A DNA stretch of 64,000 nt from Quercus robur (GCF_932294415.1 NC_065543.1:43856277-43920276); one strand, 5' to 3'; shown: positions 1 through 12,389, counted from the stretch's first letter. The notes: generated by a model not told the origin, from the letters alone. A program made the numbers and translations.

Positions 1-605
1 GAGTTCGGTGTTGAAGGATGGTTTGAATTTCGGTCTTGAATCGGTGGGTTGCTTGCCGATTTGGGTGTGGGTTCTTTCTGGGTTTGGTGAGTGGTGGTGG
101 TGAGTGGTGGAGGGCTTTCATACCACCACAAATCCGAATTGGTTCTGTCTAGCATTTGTAGATAATTTGGGACATTTGACTATAATTATTGAATATAATT
201 TTTGAAGTTGGCATACCAAAATTTTATGGGTTTTTATTATAGATTATTTGGGCATAGATTTGCTTCTCACCTAGGCAGAGTCTTTGGCAGAAAATTCATG
301 AGCTGAGCAAGGGAGAGATCCAAAGAGTGCCTCGATTTTGGCTAGGCTTCTCGGTGTCTGATGGATTTCGGCTGGGTTAGGGTTCTTCGAACAGGACACC
401 TTTTCTTCGGTTGTGAAGAAATGAAACTCCAAACGTACCACTTGAGAGATGACGAGGAAGAGAAAAAGTAAAACAAATGGAGCAAATTTATTTTAGGCTG
501 TTTATTGGTGGATGAGAGGAGTAAAGGAGGTTGTTGGAGTAATGGCTGAGAAGAGAGAAGAAGCTTGATCAGAGAAGGGAGAAGAAGCACCGTTGTGAAA
601 AGTTA
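1..605. other. Intergenic, no gene recognised
   Basis: Low-complexity G/T-rich then A/G-rich sequence. Short ORFs here are Ser/Leu-rich or Gly-rich translations of simple sequence with no family resemblance. It may be the interior of the transposon whose right end lies at 838, but no matching left terminus is visible in the window. Confidence 0.5.
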
Positions 606-838
606 GAAAGAAAGAAAGAATAAAAAATTAGAAAAAATAGAAGGGTCTGACACTCATCTCAGGTATGGGACCCACAAAAAGGTTGAAATATTTTGAGTGA
701 TATGAAGTGAAAATAGTTGCCAAACGGGTGTGTTTAGAAAATTTGGGTATTTTAAGTGATGAGTGATGAGTGATGAGTGACGAAAATTGAGTGATGAGTG
801 ATGAGTGAGGAAAAAAAAATCCAAACAAGGCCTAAGTT
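606..838. mobile_element. Right end of a MITE with GATGAGT repeats (partial)
   Basis: Repeated GTGATGAGTGATGAGTGA motifs are followed by a terminal ATCCAAACAAGGCC. The same arrangement (GTGATGAGT repeats, then ATCCAAACAGCC) forms the right end of the element at 23914-24628, so this is probably the right half of a relative. The left terminus is not found; it may lie before the window or be lost. Confidence 0.5.
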
Positions 839-1986
839 GTCTTTAAGGATCAAATTGGTCAATTTTGAAATGTTTTGGACCTAGTTGACATTAGCCCAAA
901 CCTTAGAGTATTTTAGTGGAATTTACCTTTTTTTTTTTTTTTTTTTTATATATATATATTATATTTCCTATAAAAGTGTTATAAAACTTTCCTAATATGG
1001 TTCATTAACAAATACCTCAAAAGCACTCATTAACTAGACCTTTACTTTATAGGGTATATTAAAATATACCAAAAGTGCCCTTGGAAATATTCTCAATATC
1101 AATTATTCTAGTAGCAAAGCTTGCCATTTTTCTTTACTTCTCGTTCCACGTTTTCTAAACTATTCATGAAGTTATGATAACATTTTAGAATACTTATGAT
1201 TTGTTTAGATACTAAGATTTAGTGAATTGGAGTTACAAATGTACATATCTTCTGTTTAGGTGCCAAGATTTGGGCTTATGATTTCGATTTGAGGGTCCAA
1301 ATCCAAATTTCTTGTTTGGGTAATTTAAAAGGAGAAGAATTTAGCTTTGGCCCAAATCTAGCCAAGGATTTCGGGGTCCAAATCCATTGATTTCAAATCA
1401 TCCCATAAACTATAGAATTTGGGAAATCCTCCCACACGTCTTTTTTGCTCTTCCTCGTCAGCTCAAGCTCCATCCACTAGAGCCATTCCTCCATAAACCA
1501 CCTTGTCACCGGAACCTCCCACATCAACCATTCCCTCTAATGGCCACCCTTGAGCTCCATCCACTAGAGTCATTCCTCCACAAACCACCTTGTCACGGGA
1601 ACCTCCCACATCACCCATTCCCTCCAATGGTCACCCCACTGAGGGATTAAGGCAAGTGGTGCCAGGCTTCAATTGGTCCACACCTTCTTGGATGCTAGCT
1701 TTGAATTGCTCCACTAAGACGATAGTACCGATGTTGTTGCCATGGTTTTGCAAATTGTAACCCTAATTCTATTTTACCAACCCAAATTACAAAATGATTG
1801 TTTTTGTAGGAGTGACTGTTTGTGCGCCCCTATTTCTCTTTTCTACCGTTCTATTTTTTTTTTCTTCGAACGGTTTTATCTTGATTTAATCAATATAGTT
1901 TGGAATCTGATTTGACTCTTTGTATATACACCCTATTTCGTTCAAGGATACTCTTTTGCACGTGTGATACCTAATAATAAAAACAA
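839..1986. other. Intergenic AT-rich spacer
   Basis: No gene is supported. It holds a poly-T/TA tract near 927-960 and the tandem duplication described at 1465-1640. The 87-aa ORF over that duplication is Pro/His/Leu-rich and not a recognisable protein. Confidence 0.5.
1465..1640. repeat. 87-bp tandem duplication
   Basis: Two imperfect copies of a segment containing CATCCACTAGAG follow one another, starting near 1467 and 1554. The repeat is 87 bp, a multiple of three, which keeps one reading frame open across it. No function is apparent. Confidence 0.7.
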
Positions 1987-3173
1987 GGGTAAATTGCAAA
2001 GTACACCCCTAACGTTTAGGGGTGATTGGATTTTACACCCCAATGTTTCGGAACTTTGATTTTACACCCAACGTTTGGTTCCGTTAGCAAATCATCCCTC
2101 GGTTAGTTTTTACTGTTAACTGCCATGTCATCTTGCTGACTGTTTTTTTTTTTTTTTTTTTTGTTGCCAAACAAGCCCCAAAACGACACAGTTTCAAGGG
2201 CAATAAGTGATGACCTGGCTGGCACATGCAACGGTGCCGTTTGCCAAAGAGAAAAAAAATAAATAAAAAAATAAATTCTGCAACTTCACCGTTTCCCCCA
2301 CCAAACAGAAAATCTCAAAATCCTAACCCCACGAACCCAAGCCTTGCCTTCCTAACACTGGGAATAGTCTGTCTCTACTGCTCGGTGGTCTAGTGTCTAT
2401 GATATCGGGGAAAGAAGAATTTGAAGCAAAGATTGAAGGGTTGAAATCTGCACTCAAATGGGCCAGTACTGAAGAAGAGGATTCCTTGGTGATAAACAAG
2501 ATTGTCACTGTGCTGGAACACGCCATAGTATTGAATAAATCGGTGAAAAAAACCTGGGCTGGTATGGAACAAAGAGAACTAGATGAAAGCAATCAGGAGA
2601 AAAGCTCAAAGAAAAGAATCAAAATTGATGATGAATGTGATCAATTCCTTAAGAATGTTCTGCCTCTTCTCCTTAATAAATTCTTCAAATTAGCTGCAGA
2701 ATTGGAATCTTTTATGAGTCATCCACAACTTCCAATAGCACAAAACTTAACATATATGGATCTGTCAACATTTGAATGTGATCTCAAGAAATCTGAGAAG
2801 AAGCTGAAGGGTCTACGGAAGTATATTGATATATTGAGGGGAATTTGAGATTTTCTGTTTGGGGAAAACGGTGAAGTTGCAGATTTTTTTATTTTTTCGT
2901 TTTTTTTTTCTCCCTGGGCAAACGGCACCGTTTTGCATGTGCCAGGTCATCACTTCATAGGCATTGAAAATGTGTCGTTTTGGGGCTTATTTGGCCAAAA
3001 AAAAAAAAAAAAAACACGTCAGTAAGATGACATGGCAGTTAACAGCAAAAACTAACCGGGAAGGTGATTTGCTAACGGAATCAAACGTTGGGGTGTAAAA
3101 TCAAAGTTTCAAAACATTGGGGTGTAAAATCCAATCACCCTCAAACGTTAGGGGTGTACTTTACAATTTACCC
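1987..3173. mobile_element. Mutator-like (MULE) element with long TIRs carrying one ORF
   Basis: The ends are inverted copies beginning GGGTAAATTGCAAAGTACAC (left) and closing with its near-complement at 3154-3173. The inverted repeats run about 330 bp on each side (1987 to about 2320, and about 2847 to 3173). A perfect 9-bp direct repeat, TAAAAACAA, flanks the element at 1978-1986 and 3174-3182, the target duplication size typical of Mutator-like elements. No transposase is encoded. The roughly 525-bp interior is almost wholly one ORF (2399-2848), so this looks like a Pack-MULE that captured a gene fragment, or a short element with its own small gene. Confidence 0.9.
2399..2848 (+). CDS. 149-aa ORF inside a MULE, unrecognised protein
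   Basis: The ORF starts at the first ATG, 2399; two codons of open frame upstream begin with GTG at 2393 and are not used here. The product is charged and predicted helical: an acidic-basic N-terminal half, a Lys/Glu-rich stretch with a KKRIK basic cluster near residue 70, then a leucine-rich segment around residues 85-105 and a Lys-rich C-terminus. No signal peptide or membrane segment is seen, and I do not recognise the family. Its stop codon TGA at 2846-2848 sits at the inner border of the right inverted repeat, so the coding region fills the unique interior. The composition is not low-complexity, unlike most other short ORFs here. It could be a captured fragment of a host exon, a small transposon gene, or a chance ORF. 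Confidence 0.45.
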   Translation: MISGKEEFEAKIEGLKSALKWASTEEEDSLVINKIVTVLEHAIVLNKSVKKTWAGMEQRELDESNQEKSSKKRIKIDDECDQFLKNVLPLLLNKFFKLAAELESFMSHPQLPIAQNLTYMDLSTFECDLKKSEKKLKGLRKYIDILRGI

Positions 3174-3855
3174 TAAAAACAAATTATAACAATACTCTTT
3201 TGCACGATACCTAATAATAATAAACAAATTAAATGATACACGTAAACTTTCCAATCTTTCTGTATCTCTCATATGTAGCTTCATCATTTTTCATCTCTAT
3301 TTTATTATCTTCTCAATTAAAAAAATGCAAAAATATTCATTTTATTTATTGTACAAATCTCACACTTTTATTTAAACCAATTGTTTTTTATTTATTTATC
3401 ACAAATGAATCTTTCACTCTTCTGCTGAAAATTTGATTTTTTGTAATTTAAAAAAAACAAAAACAAAAAACAAAACATAAGGGTGAGGGGCGTGCACTGT
3501 GCAGTGGTACCTCACCTGCGAAATCAGCCGTGTCTTTGCGTTTTACCGTTGGGCTCAGCAGGGAAAAATACAAAGAAACGACTAGGAATTTCAAATTTGG
3601 GAATAAAAAACAACAAGTCTCTGTCTTTGCGTTTTACCGTTGGGCTCAGCAGGGAAAAATACAAAGAAACGGCTAGGAATTTGGGTATAAAAAGCAACCA
3701 CGTTAGAAAAAACAGGGAAGGCTCTCAGTAGGTGTGTAATTTGAAAATTTGGAAGAGACTCGAGAAAAATCTTAGAGCGAGTCTTGAGAGGAGAAGTAGA
3801 AAAAAGAGAAAATTACAATTTTTATTCTCTGTTCATTTGTTTTACATTTTTTTTT
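3174..3855. repeat. AT-rich spacer with a 91-bp tandem duplication
   Basis: Two near-identical copies of a segment starting TGTCTTTGCGTTTTACCGTT begin at 3531 and 3622, a 91-bp period. The rest is AT-rich with no gene. The 82-aa ORF across the duplication simply translates the repeat. Confidence 0.6.
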
Positions 3856-5192
3856 GGGATAATTACAGCAAACCCACCTGAGGTTTGGCCCGTTTGCACT
3901 TTACCTACCCGTGGTTCAAAACTTATCACTTTGCCCATCTGAAGTTAGTTCTGTTAGCCTTCCATAACCCACCTCTCCATTTGCCGTTAGAAAAACACAT
4001 TTTTAGGCTAAAACAAATATAACAAGAATCAAAAAGCTAGGATTTTTCATTCCTCATGAACTTCAATGAGAACAAAGTGGAGGAACAACACACCAATCAA
4101 ATGGCTCAATGAAATTATTTTTAATCCATAACAATATCAACAATTTCACAACAGCCCAACTATCACAACAGCCACAATCACACCAGTACTTAACCCTTTC
4201 TTCGAAGACAATTTTCCTTTTGCTTCACTCATTACAGGCGCTTCTGGTAACGAGCTCGGGTTCGATGGCACCGTCTGAGCCAATGCAGTCACTAGAGATG
4301 TATTGGTGAACGAACAAGCAGGCAAAGGACTCGACCCACATAGCCCTTCGTTCCCAGAAAAGCTTCCTTGACCAAAGCACAGCGATGGGTTTCATTTTCC
4401 TTCATTCTTGCTTCATGGGTTTCATTTTTTTTGTGGTTTTGGTTGTGGGTTCATCTAATTTTTGTGGTTTTGGTTGTGGGTTCATTAGATTTCCTTCGTT
4501 CTCGCATCCGTCTCGGTCTCAGCCTCCGTCTCGGTTTGGAGTAGATCTAGGAAGAGGGCCAGCGGTGGTTTAGAGAGAATGGAGCTCGATCTCGACCTCC
4601 GTCTCGGCCAAAATGGAGCTTGATCTCGGCCTTCGTCTCGGCCGGCGGTGGTTTTCTTTTTTTCTTTTCTTTTTTTGCTTTTGGGTTGTGGGTTTGATAA
4701 TGATTTGATTATGGTGGGGTTATGGGTTGTGGCTTGTGGTGGTTGTGGATTGTGGGCGTGGTGGTGGTGCTGAGTTGTGGGTTCTAATAGTGGTGGTGGT
4801 GGAGTGGGTGGCAACGCTTGGTGGGTTTCAAAATCTTTTTTTTTTTTTGGCTTTTTGGTTGTGGGTTTTATTTGATTTTGGCTTGCTAATGGTGGTTGAC
4901 CTCTATAGCCGCCGTTAACACCACTATGAGCCACCGCCACAACAGCCAAGCCACCGTACAAGCCACCATCAAACTTTAGGTCGAAGCACTCGAACACCAC
5001 CATCGGTAGGATGAACAATGGTGTTGTTTTTCTCTCTTTGGTTTGTTTCTATTTTCTATTTAATCTATGATTGGGTTCTAAAACTTTTTTTTATTACAGT
5101 TTGGGTTTGAAAAATGTGAGGGATTTTGGTATGGATTCAGAGGATTTAATTGGTTTTGGATGTGTGTAATTGAAAATTTTGAACTATATTTA

Positions 5193-6559
5193 GTGCCCGT
5201 TTGGTTCAGCATTTGAAGCCCAAAAAGCGTTTTTTCAAAAAAGCTCAACCCAGTTTTGCGTTTGGTAAGCTCAAAACGCAACTTTTTTATAAAAGTTGCG
5301 TTTTGAACTTTTAGAAAAAACTGAAGGCAAAACGCGGAAGGAAAATGGTGAGGCAACGGTCCATAAATGAAAACGCGCACTGCGCGTTTTGATAGTTACC
5401 GTTGCTAATGATGAAATTCCAGAAATACCCATGAACAAACACAGAACAAACACTACAAATCATAACAATAAACAATCTTTCTCTCAAACATAATCAGATT
5501 ACCAGAATACAAACTCAAAAACACAGTTTTAAAATTAATCAAATCATAACAATAAAAGCAAAAAAAAAAAAAAAAAAAGACAAAGGAAAGAAGCTTGCTG
5601 ACCCATCTGGACTGGGTTGGGGACGAAGATGAGCAATAGCACGAAGATGAGAGCTCCTTGGAATGTTCTTAAATGACGGAGAAAAGGAAAATTTTCTTAT
5701 CAGAGAGAGTTTTGGAATCAAGTTAAAAAAGAAAAAAAAAAAAAAAAAAAACAAGAGAGACGGAGCTGGAGAAAGAAGGACCTCCTGGAATGTTCTGTCT
5801 GATGAATGAGGGAGAATGAGGGAGAAAAGGAGAGTTAAAAAGAGGGGTAGAGATAGTGGAGAACGTGTGGAGGAGAAAAAAAGAAAAAAAAAAAAGAAAA
5901 AAAAATAAAACTAAACGTATGGTTGGTAGTTGAACGTGAAATGGAAAAAGAAAAAATAATATAAAAAATAAAAAAAATCCAAATTGAGAAATACTACAGT
6001 AATATTTTCACAATATTTTCACAATAAATTTTAAGTAACAGATTGTTATTAGTTAATATTGGTTAGTAAAAAAATAATTTCAGTTGTGGGTTCAAATTAG
6101 AACTAGTAACAACTTTCCACATAAATTTTATTGTGAAAATATTGCGAAAAATGTTGTAAACGTAACACTTCTAATAATAAATTTTACACAGTAATTTGTT
6201 ATTGGTTCTCATTTGAACCTACTAATGACATTATTATTTTTCTTATCTACCATTAACAACTTGTCATATAGACTTTATTGTGAAATTTTTGTAAAAATAT
6301 TGTGTCCATAATTTGCATTAAGAGAGATAATTAAAACAAAAAATTCACTTATATATATATCTTGTCCTTTTTGGTAATTTACAACTCAAACCTCTACTTT
6401 TATAAGTGCTAGCCAAACACTCAGCTTTTTCAAAAAGCACTTTTTAACAGTTTTTACCAAACACTCAGCTTTTTAAAAATGCACTTTTTCATTATGCACT
6501 TTTTGAAAACTCCACTTTTTCATTATGCACTTTTACAAAAAGCTGAACCAAACTCACCC
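5193..6559. mobile_element. Harbinger-like non-autonomous element (TTA target duplication)
   Basis: The terminal inverted repeats are GTGCCCGTTTGGTTCAGC at 5193 and its imperfect inverse ending at 6559. TTA lies directly outside both ends (5190-5192 and 6560-6562), the target choice of PIF/Harbinger elements. No transposase is present. The interior contains poly-A tracts, a direct repeat of CACTCAGCTTTTT near the right end, and the smaller palindromic MITEs at about 5992-6310. It is nested in the MULE 3856-6776. Confidence 0.7.
5992..6310. mobile_element. Small palindromic MITEs, two adjacent copies
   Basis: A foldback segment starts with AATATTTTCACAATA and returns as TATTGTGAAAATATTG near 6128-6145. 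A second, more diverged copy follows to about 6305. A third relative lies at about 56665-56835. All are AT-rich with no coding capacity. Edges are approximate. Confidence 0.55.
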
Positions 6560-6805
6560 TTACAAATGTTGTGTTCTTGTGTTTGTGAGGAAAAGATTTG
6601 ATGGTTCATGTTTGATCCGTGTTATGTTCTATTTTTAATAAAAGGGTGTTTTTCTAACGTCTGAGTGTGAGGTGGGTAATGGATTGAAGTTCAGGTGGGC
6701 AAAGTGATAAGTTTTGAACCACGGGTAGGTAAAGTGCAAACGGGCCAAACCTTAGGTGGGTTTGCTGTAATTATTCTTTTTTTTTTTCAAACCCCATAAA
6801 ACCCT

Positions 6806-7213
6806 ATGAAGCACGGGTGTGTTTCGGGACTCGGGTGCGGGTGCGGGTGCGGGACTCGGCAATTTTTGAAAAAATAGGGTGCGGGTGCGGCGGGACTCGG
6901 CGAATAAAAAATGATTAAAAATATTTTTATTTATATTTTCTATATATTTTTACTATTAAAATATTCTTAAAAAACACATTGATATACTTGATTCACAAAA
7001 CAAAGAAAGAATAAGGCAAGAAACGCATCTGAGGTCAGAAATTCGGCCTCTCCGGCGAGTTTCAAGGCCGATTTCGGCCTGTTTCGGCCAATTTCGGCCT
7101 GTTTCGGCCGTATCGGTCGCCGGCCGATATGTACCGATATGGCCGAAACAAGCTGAAATCGGCAGAAACAGGCCGGTTCGGCGCGAATCGAGCCGAGTCG
7201 GCGCGAATTTGAG

Positions 7214-7248
<35 letters not shown>

Positions 7249-7329
7249 AAAGCAGACATGGCACCGACGCGCGGTCTACCGCGTCGGACTCTGGTGCGGC
7301 GCCCTCCCAGCCACGTCCGTGCATTCTAG
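6806..7329. mobile_element. hAT-like non-autonomous element, copy 1
   Basis: The left end CTATGAAGCACGGGTG and right end GTGCATTCTAG are imperfect inverted repeats, flanked by a perfect 8-bp duplication ATAAAACC (6798-6805 and 7330-7337), as expected for hAT elements. The ends are unusually G/C-rich, with repeated GGGTGCGG on the left and TTTCGGCC repeats inside, around a long poly-A tract at about 7213-7246. A longer relative lies at 40572-41431. It encodes no transposase. Confidence 0.8.
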
Positions 7330-7337
7330 ATAAAACC

Positions 7338-9919
7338 AAACATCAAACACTTAGACCTACACAAACCCCATACAGCCAAGACAGATACATCTTCTGCACT
7401 CACGGAACAACCAACTTCATCAACGCCATCCCCAGCCTCATAACATCAAATCTCAAATCCAAATTCATCTGTATCCAAAATACATACAGACCTCCATTGC
7501 CAAGAAGCCACAATTTCCTTGTTATGTGGACCGTCGCTGTACCCAAGCAGACCTGCGTCCTTACCAGCAAGCACCACTCCAAGCGGCTGTTATTACCGTC
7601 GCCGCAAAAGGCCCAACCATACCGTCCTTGGAAGTCGCTCGAGCCATCTAGATGCTTAGTGGAAAAGGCTGGGAATAACTCTAATCTCTCATTTTACTGT
7701 GCTTGTTTTGCGTGGATGAAACTTTAGGCTAGGTGAATAAACACAGACATTCTAGATTATGGGCTTTGTTAATGCTGGTCCCTTAGTCAGTAGACTCACC
7801 AAGCCTTCTGTCTAATAGGATTCAAGGAACTAATGAACTTAACCTTTGCTGTCCTAGTAACTTTTTTTTTTTAATAATTTGTTGTCCTAATGACAAGTTA
7901 CCTTTTTAGCATGCATTTCATGATAAGATTGTTATTAGCATTGGCCTAGGAAAGCTTTCCAGACAGATTCTCTCTTAGTACGCAAGACAAGTTCCTAAAT
8001 GCCGCTCATGAACCTTCTAAACTTTTTGAAATAACAATAACAAAATATCAAGAAATGGCCTGAATACTTGATTTATCAAATCCATAAATGTTGCTGAATC
8101 CATATGACATGACTATAAACTTATAATGGCCCATAATATGTTCGAATGCCATCAAGTTTGATCTTGAGTTGATCAATTTTTTTCAAACAAGTCATCAACT
8201 CTAGGAAGTGGGTATCTATTTTTCACTGTCACACAAATCAACGGCCTATATAATCTATACACAGCCTCATTGAGCCATCTTTCATCTTGAATTATTTAAA
8301 AAGCAACTACAGGGTCTTAGACGAGGTTTTCATCAGGTCTACTAGTGTAACGACATGGATTTCATCAGGCCTACTAGTGTAACAACTTGGAACTTTTATT
8401 GGGAAAATGAGTTCATGAAGAACTTTTACTGCACATGAAGAAATTACAAATATAAAGTGTATACACACACATATTTGAAGTTTTCGATTGCATTTAAAAT
8501 TTGAACTTTTAAATAGGAATTAGAGTAAAAAGGAACAAAAGAGCAAGAGCAACTTGTGTTACTCCCAAAGGCCAGTGTTTTTTGCACACAATATGTTTTT
8601 AGAAAATTTTAGCATTTGATATAAGCTGTCACAGCAACTTTAACATAAAACTTTTCAATATAGGATTTAACACATTCAGTGAGCTAATTTCTCGTTCAAG
8701 CTCTTGTTCTCGTTCTAGTGTACATGTTAAAGTTGCTGTGACAACTTGTATCAAATTTCTGTTAAGTGGTATAAGGAATAAAAAATCTCATCCAGCATAT
8801 TCTGTTATGTGTACAACCACCCAAGGTAAAAAAGAAAAAAAAAAAGATAAACAGATTATGTGATACATATACTAAATAGTAGCACATGTTTTTTATTTAA
8901 GTCATAAGGTGCAAATTACCCTTTTTTTTTTTTTTTAATTTTGAATTAATATTGTTTTATTCTCTAATTTCTATTTAAAAGTTCAAATGTATTGAAAACT
9001 TTAAAAGCAACCCGGTTCCATAGTCAAATAACATGTTGGGCTTCTATCCATGGTAAAGAGAGGATGGATAATGGCTAATTAGGAAACATTTATCGTGCTG
9101 CTATTTGTTAGAAAATGGAAGGAATATTTGTGAGTTGATGGGTATGGGCATTTATGGACTAAAAAGGAACTTACCTCTGAATTAAGGATTTCTTCCCTTT
9201 GATGATTGCTTTCCTTTTATAGAGAGAACCTAGGATTTGGCCAAAAATAGTGTGATTTGCTGTTATTAAGTGCTGAGATTTGGAGATTGATCTCAGCCAA
9301 TAAGATCAAGACAAACATGGGGCTAGAAACTTGGTTGATGCATCTAAGATTTGAGCTTCAAAGAGTAGGAGCTATCACCCCAAGCCAAGTGACAAGCTTT
9401 GAGCCTGCTTTAGGGAGCTCCGTTGGAGATCTTTCTATACGATTCAAACCACATTTCCCTAAATTTTCCCCTTTTAGAATTCATGGGCGTGGTACATGAA
9501 TAAGTTTTTATACATTTTTAGTACTTCAGAAGCTAGTTTGCTAAAGTTTGGATGATTTGGTCATGGCTTCCTCCAGCTATAACTGAAACTTAGGGAGGAA
9601 GAATGATATATATTGCATTTTCACTTTTTGGTGTCAACCCAATGTTGAGGTACAAATTTTCAGGCCCTAATCTCATTAGCCCACACACTAAAATACTCAT
9701 ACAAGCCCATAAACTATTTATGGGCCCACATAAATATTTCCTAAATACTTCCCACATATTACCCAAATATTTCCCCATATTATTACCTAACTTGGGCTCT
9801 TACAAATACTTCTCATACCATTACCAAAATTGGGTCACAAAATTATACCATTTCTATAAAAAGCCCAAACTCATTTACCCTGTGGGCAAAATCCAAAAAA
9901 CCCAACAAAACTCTCTTTA
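7338..9919. other. Intergenic, no gene recognised
   Basis: The segment 7338-7740 has balanced base composition and short ORFs on both strands (e.g. 60 codons, minus, 7400-7582). I cannot tie it to a protein family, and it may be a decayed gene fragment. The remainder to 9919 is AT-rich with poly-A/T tracts and no ORF worth calling. Confidence 0.5.
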
Positions 9920-9922
9920 CTG

Positions 9923-10045
9923 AGCCCGTTGCTGCACGACACCTCTAAAACCCATTGCTGCATGGCACCTCTAAAGCCCATTACTACAAGGCACCTTAAA
10001 GCCCATTGCTACACAGCACCTTAAAGTCTGTTGCTACACGACAAT
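9923..10045. repeat. Minisatellite, about 26 bp x 5
   Basis: Five degenerate units on the theme GCCCATTGCTACAC-GCACCT-TAAA follow head to tail. Units differ by substitutions and a 1-2 bp length change. The surrounding 9600-10400 also repeats CCCAAACTATTTTGGCA-like phrases. Confidence 0.7.
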
Positions 10046-11145
10046 ATTTTTTACAAAATCTCAAACTATTTACAAAAGCCTAAATACAATTTTGGCAACT
10101 ATCTACAAAAGCCCAATATTATTTTGGCAACATTTTATCAAAAACCCCAAACTATTTTGGCAAAAGTAACTACATTATGCTAAAAACCCAACTCAGGGGA
10201 AACATATTTTTTTATATACTAAATTCCCTAACTCATGGGAAACACAAATTGCTTATGGGAACTATACTTATTTTTTCCATAAGAAACTCTAACTACACTA
10301 TTCATTTTGTAGGGGTGAACAAGCCCAAAGAAGCCCAACAACAAGGCCTAGTCAAGACAGCCTAGCCCATGTGCTAATCTTAGCAACCAAAGTTCACTTG
10401 AGTAACTAAAGTGGTTAGACTAGCCACTAGTCAAGTTTCAGCACAACTAAGTTGATAGTTGGGGCCCACTACTATCATTTTCAGCTTGTCAAATTAGATC
10501 AAAAGGGGACACATGTCCAGCTGAGCTTACACCCTTCCTTGGCAAGCTGACAAGACATAAGGTTGTGAAGCTAAAGCCAGCCATGTTCTCTCTCTTCTCT
10601 AACACAATTGGTCAAGGAACAAGGGGTAGCCATGAACAGACCATGGAAATTTCTGGAATCACTTATAAATAACTCATTACCATGCCAAAAATGCATATTT
10701 TTTGGTTCATGAACCAAGCACATAAACCCAAATGAGGAAACTTAAGGAAATATGGTTTGGAAGGTTTCCAACAGAGGGCTCCAAAATTGACACTTGGCTT
10801 GGGGTGACACAATCTACCCTAGGAAGCTCTAATACTAGCAACATACAACCAAGATCATTAGCTTAATTCATGCTCTAATCCCATTGGCTAAGGACAATCT
10901 GGCATTTAATGCTAAGTCAGAACTCCAACTGCTATCACCCAAAATAGCAAGAACACTCTAAAGCTGAACATACCATTCTTGGCCAAATCCTAAGAATGAT
11001 TTTCTAAGGATTTTCTGAAGATTAAGACTGATTTTGGTAGAGATTATTTGCTAAAAACCCCCCCTTAAACTCAACTATAAATAGAACTCTTCGCCAACAC
11101 CTCAAGATACACCAATAGAGAAGAACTCTCTCATAAACTTCTCTA

Positions 11146-11196
<51 letters not shown>

Positions 11197-11448
11197 CTTA
11201 AAGCTCTTAGTGAGGTTCTAAGGTTCTGAGCTTTTAGTTTCTTTATCCCTTCAGCTCATAAATACTCCTCACACCTCAACTCATAAGCTCACATCCATCC
11301 CCCAGAAGAAAGTCCTAGCAGCTTTGCTAAAAATACTCTCTTTCTCTCTCATTACTCATACTACCAAAATGCCCCTCACTACCCACTACATACACTATCT
11401 TCACGAGCATACTCTGGCATAATAATGATCTTGTTGTGCTAGCTGGAA

Positions 11449-11481
<33 letters not shown>

Positions 11482-12389
11482 CTTCATCTTACTCTAAGCT
11501 TTCTCCAATACTTGTTATAATGGACCCCATAGTGTTTGTTTATTCAGTTACAATTCTTATTATACTAGAGGACTTCTTCTCACTAGAACCTATGAATGAT
11601 GATTTTGGAGATGTAGACACTCTCCTCAATTTATGAAATAACTAACGGCTGGAGGTTTATTCTGTCCTATCTCATTTTACTACTGGAATAATTTACCGCT
11701 GGAATATTTTACTGCTGGCCTATTTCTTTATTGCAGTAAGCTTTTTCTGTTGTGCTGACGTGTCTGTTGTAGGAAACGTTTTTGGGCCATCCCATAATCC
11801 TTGCCAGTCCTAACCTAAACCCAAGGCATAAAATGAGGCGAATTTCTCAAAAGATTCACCGATATCCTTTGGGCAGTGCTTCAAGCCCATTGTTGAGTTT
11901 TGGTTTTAGCTCCCAACCCAACACAAATTTCATTTGTCGGAAAGAAAACTTTTTTGCCCCCGACACCTAGCAACTGAGTACTATTCACATCAGAAATGGT
12001 AGTGACAAAGAGGCTGACGGGACAGGTGGCCAACTCCTAATTTAGTTTGGAAGCTTGGTTTCTTCTTGAGGTGTTCTCCAGCAGAAGGCAGAACTGAAGG
12101 GGGTTCTCCAGTTAGATTAGTTTGCACACATAGGCTGTTTTGGCTAAGATTTCAGGTTGGACTTAGCCATGATGGCTGAGTATTTTGGTGGGCTTTTGAC
12201 TTGATGGTTCTCTCCACTTGGGCCTATCCCTTTGATTCTCATTGTGAGCCCTACAAAATAGACAAAGCTATTGTATATCGTCACGGTCCAACCTCAATCA
12301 AACTTTGGTCTGACTTTAAAAACCTTTAATCTCTCCATTTTTCAATTCTTTGAACAATTTAGATTTGAAAACTACGGTAATTTCTACAA
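10046..12389. other. Gene-free region, probably LTR-element debris
   Basis: A TATA-like CTATAAATAGAAC lies at about 11078-11090, followed by CT microsatellites (about 11151-11190 and 11449-11480) and a pyrimidine-rich leader, as seen in plant LTR promoter regions. I could not find paired LTR ends or a coding domain. Short ORFs (e.g. 11782-11970) are not recognisable. Confidence 0.35.

Larger units (their letters stand above)
3856..6776. mobile_element. Second Mutator-like TIR element, containing nested insertions
   Basis: The left end GGGATAATTACAGCAAACCC (3856) is matched by its inverted copy ending near 6776. Similarity runs about 100 bp inwards, through the stretch containing CCGTTTGCACTTTACCTACC. 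Runs of at least nine T flank both ends, compatible with a 9-bp target duplication but not provable in a homopolymer. The interior (about 4100-5190) has G/T-rich imperfect repeats (GTGGTTTTGGTTGTGGGTT) and CTCGACCTCCGTCTCGG-like repeats, with no recognisable protein. A 1.37 kb Harbinger-like element is nested at 5193-6559. Confidence 0.75.

Noticed and set aside
2393..2398. Start of the MULE ORF at 2393
   Set aside because: The codon is GTG; the first ATG is at 2399.
4485..5018. 177-codon minus-strand ORF
   Set aside because: Low-complexity Pro/His/Lys/Thr-rich translation of G/T-rich repeats inside a MULE.
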